Positions 1-6,358 of a DNA stretch of 8,831 nt are shown piece after piece. The notes under the pieces were generated by a model. It searched no databases. It saw nothing but the letters and a program-made list of their open reading frames with translations, and was not told the DNA's origin. Where the stretch lies: positions 1 to 8,831 of the forward strand of contig JALNVT010000093.1 in assembly GCA_023231265.1 (NCBI GenBank), written 5' to 3'. This stretch comes from Sphaerochaetaceae bacterium (GTDB taxonomy: Bacteria > Spirochaetota > Spirochaetia > Sphaerochaetales > Sphaerochaetaceae). The position numbers and the translations under genes were made by a program. Each line of letters opens with the position of its first letter. Positions within the stretch are counted from its first letter, which is position 1.

Positions 1-2
1 GA

Positions 3-656
3 AAGATAAGGTCATTTTGCAATATATGCAACTCCATAATAATTGATGATGTGGCCAACGCTGTCAGAGAGGGAAAGATGCTCTTCAATTATTCTGTGAT
101 ATCGACTTACATAAATGCCAAAATATTCAAAGAACTTGTTTCTGACAATCAAGAATGCACTGTCTCCAAAGATTTCTTTGATGAATCCATTAAATTTATG
201 AAGAAACACATAACCTCTTGGAAAGAGAGAACATTGAGCAGTAAGACTGATGAGGGCAGAACTAAATCTGGTATGAAATTGGAAGGAAGTGAGATCTATA
301 AAGATTCTAACTATGAGGTCAAGGAGTTTGCCTTCACAGGAGATGACAGCATCAAGAGTATAAAGGCAATGCAGGAGTACATCAAAAAGACCTACAACTA
401 TCACTTCATACTTGCTAATTTTGACCTATATGTTTCAATGTATTTTACAACAAAGACACCTTATTATTATGATAGAGTGATGAGTGATACGGAAAAATCT
501 ATAATGATTCTTGATTTTGCAAATCTTCTCTCATCAACACTTGATTTTGATGCAAAGGCTTTTCCTTTTGAAATATCGGACAAATCAAATTTGAAAGGCG
601 CCATAAAATACATGATTGATTCAGATATCGATAGGCTTTTGAATAAAACTGTTTGA
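3..656 (+). CDS. Unrecognised protein, 5' end outside the window
   Basis: I do not recognise this protein. The frame is open from the first bases of the window to a TGA at 654-656. The first possible start is a GTG at 51 with no ribosome binding site before it, so the gene most likely begins upstream of the window. The visible part is about 217 residues, rich in Lys, Asp, Ser, Tyr and Phe. It has no obvious signal peptide or membrane segment and looks like a soluble mixed alpha/beta or helical protein. An FCNIC stretch lies near the visible start, but two cysteines alone do not make a metal site. The charged composition favours this strand over the hydrophobic antisense frame. The reading frame continues after the TGA for 19 plausible codons to a second TGA at 714-716, so the stop may be a recent truncation. 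Confidence 0.55.
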   Translation, partial: KIRSFCNICNSIIIDDVANAVREGKMLFNYSVISTYINAKIFKELVSDNQECTVSKDFFDESIKFMKKHITSWKERTLSSKTDEGRTKSGMKLEGSEIYKDSNYEVKEFAFTGDDSIKSIKAMQEYIKKTYNYHFILANFDLYVSMYFTTKTPYYYDRVMSDTEKSIMILDFANLLSSTLDFDAKAFPFEISDKSNLKGAIKYMIDSDIDRLLNKTV

Positions 657-736
657 TCATTTGATGAAAGTGTTTTGAATGAAGTCCAACAGCTGTTTAG
701 GAAAACAGATGTTTGACTCTTCTGCCTTTGTATCAT

Positions 737-755
737 CTAGAAATCATATTTCTAG
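737..755. terminator. Perfect 8-bp inverted repeat at the GNAT gene end
   Basis: CTAGAAAT (737-744) and ATTTCTAG (748-755) form a perfect 8-bp stem with a 3-base CAT loop. The repeat includes the TAG stop codon of the minus-strand acetyltransferase gene. It lies between two convergent genes and may act as a weak bidirectional terminator. The T-rich tail on the plus side is only moderate and the stem is AT-rich, so the function is an inference. Confidence 0.35.
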
Positions 756-1525
756 TTGTCTTTCTTCAATGTGGAAAGATAACCTTTCTGTTTGAAACCT
801 AATTTCTCATACATTCTTGCAGCATTTGGATTGTCATAGAACAAACATACAGTCTTTCCTTCATTCAATAACTTTTTGCATAGGGCATGAACACATTTTT
901 GCGCATATCCTTTTCTGCGATGATTTTCATCAGTAAAAACACCAATGATCATTGCAAGTTCTTTGGATTCTGCACTTGAGCTGGCTCCACTGACAACTTT
1001 TCCATTCTCTTTACAAACAAATATATGCTTGGCGTTTTTTTCAAGCTCAGCTTTAGCTGCTTCATAATCACTTTGATTGTTAAAAACTTTGTTAGCCGCA
1101 TCAATGTATTGTTCAAAATTATGAATGTCCAACTCGCTGACGCCACTGTCATCTACTTCAACTTCTAATTCAGTTAATGATGAAAAATAATAATCTTCCA
1201 CTCTGAAGTTATCCATTTTGATTTTATTGATAAGTTCTTTTTCCCCATTTATGTTGGCTATTGAATGCTCATCAATTATTGATTTTAAGAACTTAAAGTC
1301 TATTATATTATCATAGGATACAAGACACATATTGTCAAAAAATCTTAAATAGACAGTACGAATGGTATTATCATAATCAATAAAAACTTCTATATTGCTG
1401 TCTTCAAATCCAAACACTTCAATATCACTGATGACAAAGAGATTCAATTCTTTTTCACGATATAGATATTCATTCAAAATATCTAAATCTGCTTCTGTAC
1501 ATTTTCTGATCATGACATACTTCAT
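752..1525 (-). CDS. GNAT-family N-acetyltransferase, two-domain type
   Basis: This is a probable acetyl-CoA-dependent N-acetyltransferase of 257 residues in the cytoplasm; the acceptor is unknown. The C-terminal half (about 135-257) is a recognisable GNAT domain. The strand around MIIGVFTDENH leads into RRKGYA (203-208), the R/Q-x-x-G-x-G/A acetyl-CoA pyrophosphate loop. It is followed by a long helix and the late-domain signature FYDNPNAARMYEKLGF (229-244). The N-terminal half (1-130) starts like a second GNAT unit but lacks the acetyl-CoA loop, as in the roughly 250-270-residue two-lobed GNAT proteins common in low-GC Gram-positives. The start is uncertain. ATG at 1525 and ATG four codons later (1513) are both possible; the second gives the typical MIRKCTEADLD opening, and neither has a clear Shine-Dalgarno. 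The gene diverges from brnQ and is probably monocistronic. Confidence 0.85.
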   Translation of the reverse strand: MKYVMIRKCTEADLDILNEYLYREKELNLFVISDIEVFGFEDSNIEVFIDYDNTIRTVYLRFFDNMCLVSYDNIIDFKFLKSIIDEHSIANINGEKELINKIKMDNFRVEDYYFSSLTELEVEVDDSGVSELDIHNFEQYIDAANKVFNNQSDYEAAKAELEKNAKHIFVCKENGKVVSGASSSAESKELAMIIGVFTDENHRRKGYAQKCVHALCKKLLNEGKTVCLFYDNPNAARMYEKLGFKQKGYLSTLKKDN

Positions 1526-1612
1526 TAAAAATATAATTTAAGAAATTCTAAAGAGAAATTAGCATAATTACAATGATAAATAAAAAATTAAAATACTTTT
1601 TGTTGTAACTAA

Positions 1613-1672
1613 CAAGTTTTTTTAAATATAAACGTTTAAATAACTTGATAACTGAAAAAAGCTTGAAAAAAG
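1613..1672. promoter_or_regulatory. Operator-like palindromes and phased A-tracts upstream of brnQ
   Basis: This is the central part of the AT-rich spacer between the divergent GNAT and brnQ genes. CAAGTT (1613-1618) and AACTTG (1642-1647) flank an imperfect 35-bp palindrome. Inside it lies the perfect 10-bp palindrome TAAACGTTTA (1629-1638). Immediately after, TGAAAAAAG occurs twice (1653-1661 and 1664-1672), offset by 11 bp, close to one helical turn, as expected for intrinsically bent DNA. The placement suggests a binding site for a regulator of brnQ or of both divergent genes. No known operator consensus was matched. Confidence 0.35.
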
Positions 1673-1702
1673 TTGTGTATCATTATTTTATTGTAGTAAT
1701 AT
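1664..1702 (+). promoter_or_regulatory. Candidate brnQ promoter elements
   Basis: Possible sigma-70-type elements lie upstream of brnQ. TTGAAA (1664-1669) could be a -35 box paired with the poor TTTATT (1687-1692) at 17 bp. Alternatively TTGTGT (1673-1678) pairs with TAATAT (1697-1702) at 18 bp. Neither pair is strong, and in such AT-rich DNA chance matches are common, so this is only a suggested region for the transcription start. Confidence 0.25.
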
Positions 1703-1755
1703 CACTTTAAAAGTTTGAATCTAAAGCAATCGGATTTTGTTTGTTTTGGATTTAT

Positions 1756-1762
1756 GAGGGAG
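1756..1762 (+). promoter_or_regulatory. Ribosome binding site deciding the brnQ start
   Basis: GAGGGAG lies 11 bases before ATG 1774 and is the only purine-rich Shine-Dalgarno in the area. It supports ATG 1774 over the in-frame upstream TTG at 1741, which has no such site before it. Confidence 0.5.
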
Positions 1763-1773
1763 CAACACCAGTT

Positions 1774-3072
1774 ATGAATTATGATAAGAAGCGTACCATT
1801 ATATTAGGTATTACTTTGTTTGCTATGTTTTTTGGGGCAGGAAACTTGATCTTTCCGTCCTTTTTAGGATTTGAAAGTAGGGCAAATTTCACTCCATCCA
1901 TTTTAGGATTTGCAATCACAGCTATCTTACTTCCAATGTTGGGCATAAATGTAATAGTTAAGAGAAAAGGTATGAAGAATCTTGGAGACACAATTGCCCC
2001 GTGGTTTGCTGCACTGTTTACTTTCTTGATCTATATAACAATAGGACCTCTGCTTGCAATTCCAAGAACAAGCAGTACTTCTTTTGCAATTGCAATCGAA
2101 CCATTCATCAGCAATCCATCCAAAATGCAGCTATATATGGTCCTTTATTCAATTGTTTTCTTCACTTTATCCATATTGATAGCTTTCAAACCTGATAAAC
2201 TATCATCATTTTTAGGAAAGATGTCTGCACCTCTTTTGATTGTACTTATATTGATAATCTTTATTGCTACTGCACTTAAAGGAATGGGAATTGGAGGAGA
2301 GCACATCAGTGAGAAATATATTGCCACTCCATTTATATCGGGATTTCTTGATGGTTATCAAACAATGGATACAATAGCTGCATTGAACTTCGGGATAATA
2401 TTTGTATTCAACGTTGAGGCTCTTGGTTTCAAGAAATTTGATGAACAGAGATCAATAACTTTAAAATCATCTATAATTGCAGGATCTCTTCTGTTTCTTA
2501 TCTATTTAGCACTTGGTTTGATTGGAAGATCTTCAGGCTTAGCTGAGGCAACAAATGGTACTCAAATATTGACATACGCAGTTCAGGATAGCTTTGGTAT
2601 GGTCGGAATGATAATATTGGCAGTTATCTTTGTTTTGGCATGTTTCAACACATGTACAGCTTTGATCTCATGTGTGAGCAATTATTTTCATACAATTTTA
2701 CCAAACATTTCATATAAAACCTGGGTTGTATTCTTTGGCTTATCCAGTGCAGTAATATCCAATGCAGGATTGAATGCCATTCTTAAGTTCTCAATTCCAA
2801 TCTTGAATGCTATCTATCCATTGGCAATATCTTTGATTGTCGTCGGACTGTTCAACATGGATAAGAAGGAAAGTTTCAGAATATCAAGAAAACTCATGAT
2901 GAGTGTTGTTGGTATCTTCAGTGTTGGGCCAGTTCTTTTCAATTTATTCAATGCTGGAGCTGTATTTGGTGCATTGCCTCTATACGATATTGGCCTTGTT
3001 TGGTTGATTCCAGGTCTTGTTGCTCTGGTCGTTGGGTATTTAATCCAGAAGGTCTTTTTAAAAGAGAATTAA
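1774..3072 (+). CDS. brnQ: BrnQ-type branched-chain amino acid carrier
   Basis: This is an inner-membrane cation symporter of the LIV-II (LIVCS) family, which takes up leucine, isoleucine and valine. The protein is 432 residues from ATG 1774, the usual family length of about 430-440, with roughly twelve hydrophobic segments. The family's N-terminal signature is clear: LFAMFFGAGNLIFPSFLG at about 15-32, followed further on by a second diagnostic stretch with IGPLLAIPRTSS. The longer reading from TTG 1741 would add eleven residues with no support. The gene diverges from the GNAT gene and ends at a strong hairpin shared with the convergent GrpB gene, so it looks monocistronic. No T-box leader is visible in the upstream spacer. 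The family assignment is firm; the exact substrate and the coupling ion (Na+ or H+) are inferred from the family. Confidence 0.93.
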   Translation: MNYDKKRTIILGITLFAMFFGAGNLIFPSFLGFESRANFTPSILGFAITAILLPMLGINVIVKRKGMKNLGDTIAPWFAALFTFLIYITIGPLLAIPRTSSTSFAIAIEPFISNPSKMQLYMVLYSIVFFTLSILIAFKPDKLSSFLGKMSAPLLIVLILIIFIATALKGMGIGGEHISEKYIATPFISGFLDGYQTMDTIAALNFGIIFVFNVEALGFKKFDEQRSITLKSSIIAGSLLFLIYLALGLIGRSSGLAEATNGTQILTYAVQDSFGMVGMIILAVIFVLACFNTCTALISCVSNYFHTILPNISYKTWVVFFGLSSAVISNAGLNAILKFSIPILNAIYPLAISLIVVGLFNMDKKESFRISRKLMMSVVGIFSVGPVLFNLFNAGAVFGALPLYDIGLVWLIPGLVALVVGYLIQKVFLKEN

Positions 3073-3085
3073 ATTGATTGTTAAA

Positions 3086-3125
3086 TAAATTGAGCTTCAA
3101 CCATTTAAAGTTGAGGCTTAATTTA
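3086..3125. terminator. Bidirectional intrinsic terminator between brnQ and GrpB gene
   Basis: A 16-bp stem runs from TAAATTGAGCTTCAAC (3086-3101) to GTTGAGGCTTAATTTA (3110-3125), with two G-U/T-G positions and an 8-base loop. The GC-richer core is GAGCTTCAAC/GTTGAGGCTT. A T-rich tail follows on the plus strand and an A-rich stretch precedes it, so it can terminate both brnQ and the convergent minus-strand gene. Confidence 0.75.
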
Positions 3126-3151
3126 TGTACATTGAATGGTTACCACTCACA

Positions 3152-3724
3152 TTATTTTTTATTCTGTTCGACGATTGATTCAACTTCATCGATTTGGAAC
3201 CCAGTTTTCTTAAGAACCTCAACAATGAATGAAGTTTTGCTTTCAACATAAAGATCAATATCATCATTGCATTCATTGGCCAATCTTCTTTTCAACTCGC
3301 CATATTCTTTAGCAGTCCCAGGATGTTCTCTTAGATAATCTCTAAAGTGCAGGTGATTCAAAAGACTTATGTTCCCTTCCTTACAGACATACAGATGGTG
3401 ATCCATCCAGATATGGTTTTTATTATTGAAAGGAACTTTATCATTGATTCTTTCAAATGCCTCTCTTCCTTTGATACCTCTATCACCTAGATGGATATAT
3501 CCCAATTTTTTTAAATGAGATATAACAGAGTCTAAATTTTCATCATCTTCAACTATTATATCAATGTCTATTATAGGCTTTGCAGAAAGTCCCACAACAG
3601 AGGAACTTCCAACATGCTCAATAGATATGATGTTCTTTGCAACTTCAGTTAACAAGACATCTTTCAAATCATTAAAAGATGTCTTCCATTTGCTGTTATA
3701 TTCTTCAATTGTTATTTTTCTCAC
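3152..3724 (-). CDS. GrpB-family protein (nucleotidyltransferase fold)
   Basis: This is a 190-residue member of the GrpB/YqkA-type family (UPF0157), small cytoplasmic proteins with a nucleotidyltransferase-like fold. Their biochemical role is largely undefined. The family core is evident: HVGSSSVVGLSAKP (about 37-50) followed by IIDIDI, with two aspartates at 53 and 55 placed like the metal-binding D-x-D of nucleotidyltransferases. Downstream are DRGIKGREAF (81-90), a WMDHHLYVC strand (107-114) and an LLNHLHFRDYLREHP helix (121-135), all typical. The start is GTG at 3724; no ATG lies in frame upstream, and a purine-rich AGAGAAGAAA precedes it as a weak ribosome binding site. The gene lies 60 bp downstream of the LacI remnant on the same strand, so it may once have been its operon partner. 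It ends 26 bp from the brnQ terminator. Confidence 0.85.
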   Translation of the reverse strand: MRKITIEEYNSKWKTSFNDLKDVLLTEVAKNIISIEHVGSSSVVGLSAKPIIDIDIIVEDDENLDSVISHLKKLGYIHLGDRGIKGREAFERINDKVPFNNKNHIWMDHHLYVCKEGNISLLNHLHFRDYLREHPGTAKEYGELKRRLANECNDDIDLYVESKTSFIVEVLKKTGFQIDEVESIVEQNKK

Positions 3725-3771
3725 TTTCTTCTCTTGATTGATGCTCTTTGGGTTTTCATTTTATCTAATAA

Positions 3772-3789
3772 TTTACTTGATCAACTAAA
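3772..3789. repeat. 18-bp near-perfect palindrome at the LacI remnant stop
   Basis: TTTACTTGATCAACTAAA is symmetric at 16 of 18 positions, with TTGATCAA perfect at its centre. It has no loop, so it resembles a protein-binding site more than a terminator. It overlaps the TAG stop of the LacI remnant and sits about 48 bp upstream of the GrpB start. Function unknown. Confidence 0.3.
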
Positions 3790-4500
3790 GTGTTGTTTTT
3801 CTTTTTTTGATCTCTCCAGACATAACTATGGATGTATGAAATTTAACTTTTTGGTCTATTTTGTTTATCAATCTTTGAGCTGCGACAATCCCCATTTCTG
3901 ATATATGCGTATTTGCTGTAGTTAGAGGTGGTGTTGTGTATTGTGCCCATGGAATATCATCAAATCCAACAATTCCGAGTTGATTTGGTATCTGAAGATC
4001 ATGTTCACCAGCAACTTTCATGAAACCAATTGCAAGAGCATCATTAGAAAGAGATATCCCTGTTTTTTCTTTTGGATCAATATTGAGTTGGTCAAATACT
4101 TGAATACCAAAGTTTGTGGTTGTATCTTCAAGATGAATGATTTCTTCTTTCATGTTATTTTCTTTCATAACATCAGAATAACCTCGTGCTCTTTCTCTGT
4201 TGTTGTACCAACTGCTTGGTCCTGTTATATGCACAATTCGCTTGTATCCACCATCTACTAAAATCTGCACCAGCTGTTTTTCTAATTCATAATCATTGCT
4301 GGTGACATAGTCAATTTCAGTTTGCTCCAAAGCATTTTCAAGTAAAACAATTGTTTTGTTGTACTGTTGAAGAGAGATGATATCTTTTGTAGGAATTGAT
4401 TGTCCACGAACAATGAAACCTGCATAATCATCTACAGATAATGGAGAATTTTCAAAATTTATTCTTGTTCCATTGTAGGGAATAGCAACAAAAAGAAAAT
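3785..4500 (-). pseudogene. LacI-family regulator remnant lacking the DNA-binding domain
   Basis: This is the sensor half of a LacI/GalR-type repressor on the minus strand. The visible frame, about 238 residues, shows most of the periplasmic-binding-protein-like domain. Landmarks in order are DDYAGFIVRG (first lobe), GYKRIVHITGPSSWYNNRER-ARGY (hinge crossing), LSNDALAIGFMKVA, LGIVGFDDIPWAQYTTPPLTT and MGIVAAQRLINKI, ending at TAG 3785-3787. The helix-turn-helix, hinge helix and first sensor strands, roughly 95-105 residues compared with the usual 330-340, are missing. The frame runs back from 4330 to about 4500 with clear LacI similarity, then enters DNA that codes for a solute-binding protein on the other strand and hits a stop at 4514-4516. 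A TTG at 4330 is the first possible start but has no ribosome binding site and would give only 181 residues. In this state it could not bind DNA. It was probably the divergent repressor of the sugar operon to the right. Confidence 0.85.
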
Positions 4501-4515
4501 TATTTTGAAAGAATT
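4485..4515. other. Junction joining two truncated divergent genes
   Basis: To the left, minus-strand codons read as a LacI sensor domain. To the right, plus-strand codons read as the middle of a sugar-binding protein. Between them is only a short A/T-rich low-complexity stretch centred on about 4490-4505. The start codons, N-termini and promoter region expected between two such divergent genes are absent. The exact breakpoint cannot be placed to the base because both frames stay open across 4442-4513. Confidence 0.75.
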
Positions 4516-5380
4516 AGGTTGGAGTGCTGAAGAAATTGATTCACTACCACAGAGAATTGCTGAAGGCTCATATACTCTTGATGATATGTTAGAAACATGT
4601 GAGAGAGCAGTTGATGCTGGTGTTGTTGAAGAAGGACACGGCTATTGGCATAGACCTCTTAAAGGTGGAGATTTCATTCAGTTCTACGTAGCTTTCGGTG
4701 GACAGATTTATGATGAAGAACAGGATAAATTAGTAATAGATGAAGATGCATTAATAAAATGTTATCAATTCCAAAGAGATTGTGTTGAATCAGGAGCAAC
4801 TCCTGAATCTTACATAGGAACACAATGGAATATCTGGCACAATGAAGTAGCAAACGGTGGAGCTTTATTCTTCAACGCAGGTACTTGGATGTGGGCTGAC
4901 TGGGCAGCAAATTATGTTGACGGCGGTGAAGATACTCTATTTGAAAACCTTGGATTTGCTTATGAACCTTCAGGAATTAGAGGACAAAAAGGAACTACAT
5001 TGAGTCATCCTTTGGTATACTTGGTAGCTTCAGAGAGTGCATCAGGTTCAGAAGATCAAGCATTAGCTGAAAGACTTATTGCAAAAATGCAAACTACTGA
5101 AAGAAATACAAGACATGCCGTTGAAAGTGGTCACCTAGGAGTTTTGGAATCTCAGGATAATTATGCACCATATAAAGAAAGTGAATTCTTAAGTGCTGCA
5201 TCATACCTATTAGATAATAACTTCTTCCAACCAAATCATCCAATGTATGGTCTTTGGTTCGATAGCTTCTGGGAAAATTTAGTATCTGTAGAACAGGGCG
5301 ATAAGACTGCTGAAAAGGGTGCAAGTGATTGCATAAAAGTTTTGAAATTAGAATTAGAAGATCAACTAATCGTAAAATAA
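4505..5380 (+). pseudogene. Family-1 extracellular sugar-binding protein, N-terminally truncated
   Basis: This is the C-terminal two thirds of the solute-binding protein of a carbohydrate ABC importer; the intact form would be a secreted or lipid-anchored protein. The fragment is 291 residues; intact family members have about 420-450. It opens inside the conserved segment where an LKELGW helix is followed by TLDDMLETCERAVDAG. It then has WHRPLKGGDFIQFY, a Trp-rich cleft region (W108, W111, W128, W130 and W133, counted from the TTG) and a helical C-terminus. Aromatic residues of this kind stack on sugar rings in this family, so an oligosaccharide or glycoside ligand is likely; the exact sugar is not readable. 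There is no signal peptide, lipobox or ribosome binding site; TTG 4505 is only the first start-like codon. The residues just before it (NKKKIIL) could still belong to the protein. It is the first gene of the transporter operon and is followed by a hairpin before the permeases. Confidence 0.88.
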
Positions 5381-5391
5381 TAAATATTGAT

Positions 5392-5419
5392 ACCAGCCCA
5401 ATTTTTTGGGTTGGTTTTT
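5392..5419 (+). terminator. Intrinsic terminator/attenuator inside the ABC operon
   Basis: CCAGCCCAA (5393-5401) pairs with TTGGGTTGG (5406-5414) around a TTTT loop, with one G-U pair and an extra A-T pair at the base. Five T residues follow (5415-5419). It lies 12 bp after the binding-protein stop and just before the permease ribosome binding site. Such partial terminators or 3'-protecting hairpins commonly let the binding protein be made in excess over the membrane components. That role is inferred here from position and form. Confidence 0.75.
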
Positions 5420-5420
5420 A

Positions 5421-5426
5421 AAGGGG
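5421..5426 (+). promoter_or_regulatory. Ribosome binding site deciding the first permease start
   Basis: AAGGGG lies 7 bases before ATG 5434 but only 1 base before the in-frame ATG 5428. Normal spacing therefore favours 5434. The site begins immediately after the T-tract of the terminator hairpin. Confidence 0.65.
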
Positions 5427-5433
5427 AATGTAT

Positions 5434-6348
5434 ATGAGAAAGCATAAAAAAAGTAATGTTGCTTATTACTTTTTATTACCAGCTGGAATACTGATATTTT
5501 TATTTTTCTTTTTACCTGTTATTTTAACAATTCTTATTTCCTTTACTGATATGAGTTCAGTAACAGGATTTTCAAATTGGAGTATAGTTGGTTTAAATAA
5601 TTACTTTAAAATATTTGTTCATCCAGATTCTTTGCATATTTTTGGTCAAACAATGATCTATGTGTCTTGCACACTTATATTTTTCAACGTAGGTATGGGA
5701 CTTTTGATTGCTCTACTTGCTTATCATTTACCAAAACGAGTTGGTGGTTTTTTTAGGTCTCTGTGGTTATTACCTAGAATTACACCTGCTGTTGTTTATG
5801 TTTTGATGTGGAAGATGTTGGCAGCAGATGCTCCTTATGGTGTATTGAATGAATTGTTCAGAGTACCTTTTGGACTGCCTACAACCAATTTATTACCAGA
5901 GCATGCAATGTTATTTTGTATCCTAGTGAATGGTTATATTGGCGCATCATTTGGTATGATTATCTTTTCGTCTGCTATTGAATCTATCTCTTCAGACATC
6001 ATGACTTCGTCTCTTGTAGATGGAGCTGGAATATTTGATAGAGCAAGATATATCATCATACCTCAACTGAGATGGCCATTATTGTTTGTAACAACTTATC
6101 AAACACTATCTTTATTGACATCTTTTGAGAGCATCATGGTTCTAACTGATGGAAATTTTGGTACAGAAGTTTGGTCTTTATGGTCATATCATAAAGCGTT
6201 GAACAACTACTATGGTAACTTCCAATATGGTTTTGGATCTGCTTTATCTGGATTGCTGGTTGTAGTTGGTATTGTATTTGCCATAATTTATTTGAAATAT
6301 TTTAAATTTGGTGAACTCGTAAAAGAACCATTGATTGATGAAATATAG
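5434..6348 (+). CDS. Sugar ABC transporter permease, MalF type
   Basis: This is one of two integral membrane subunits forming the translocation channel of a carbohydrate importer of the MalFG (binding-protein-dependent transport) family. From ATG 5434 it has 304 residues, normal for the short MalF-like class. It has a basic N-terminus (MRKHKKS), a first membrane segment at about 11-36 and roughly five more. The cytoplasmic EAA loop that docks on the ATPase is seen at about 187-215, with the core SSLVDGAGIFDRARYIIIPQ; the DGA and the glycine before FDRAR match the conserved pattern. The gene is second in the operon, behind the hairpin after the binding-protein gene. Its TAG stop is embedded in the ribosome binding site of the next gene, pointing to translational coupling. 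No truncation or frameshift is visible. Confidence 0.92.
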   Translation: MRKHKKSNVAYYFLLPAGILIFLFFFLPVILTILISFTDMSSVTGFSNWSIVGLNNYFKIFVHPDSLHIFGQTMIYVSCTLIFFNVGMGLLIALLAYHLPKRVGGFFRSLWLLPRITPAVVYVLMWKMLAADAPYGVLNELFRVPFGLPTTNLLPEHAMLFCILVNGYIGASFGMIIFSSAIESISSDIMTSSLVDGAGIFDRARYIIIPQLRWPLLFVTTYQTLSLLTSFESIMVLTDGNFGTEVWSLWSYHKALNNYYGNFQYGFGSALSGLLVVVGIVFAIIYLKYFKFGELVKEPLIDEI

Positions 6349-6352
6349 GAGG
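6347..6352 (+). promoter_or_regulatory. Ribosome binding site overlapping the upstream stop codon
   Basis: A perfect AGGAGG shares its first two bases with the TAG stop of the first permease (6346-6348) and stands 6 bases before ATG 6359. It sets the second permease start at 6359 rather than the upstream in-frame TTG at 6335, and suggests coupled translation of the two channel subunits. Confidence 0.85.
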
Positions 6353-6358
6353 CGAGAT

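Noticed and set aside
12..404. Minus-strand 130-residue open frame
   Set aside because: It lies antisense to the left-edge gene. Its hydrophobic, Ile/Leu/Phe-rich translation is typical of the shadow of a charged coding frame, and there is no ribosome binding site.
654..716. Alternative genetic code with TGA as Trp
   Set aside because: The recognisable genes use TGG for all expected tryptophans and have no internal TGA. The frame also ends at TAG soon after the second TGA.
467..736. Minus-strand 89-residue open frame
   Set aside because: Shadow of the 3' part of the left-edge gene, Ser-rich, with no recognisable domain.
1526..1773. T-box or CodY control of brnQ
   Set aside because: No T-box AGGGTGGNACCGCG-like element or specifier helix is visible. 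AATTTAAGAAATT near 1535-1550 is only a poor match to the CodY box in AT-rich DNA.
3941..4261. Plus-strand 106-residue open frame inside the LacI remnant
   Set aside because: Antisense shadow of a clear LacI sensor domain.
4330..4505. Short functional genes starting at TTG 4330 (minus) and TTG 4505 (plus)
   Set aside because: Neither TTG has a ribosome binding site. For the regulator, family similarity continues upstream of 4330; for the binding protein, TTG 4505 falls inside a conserved segment of the family. They are internal codons of truncated genes.
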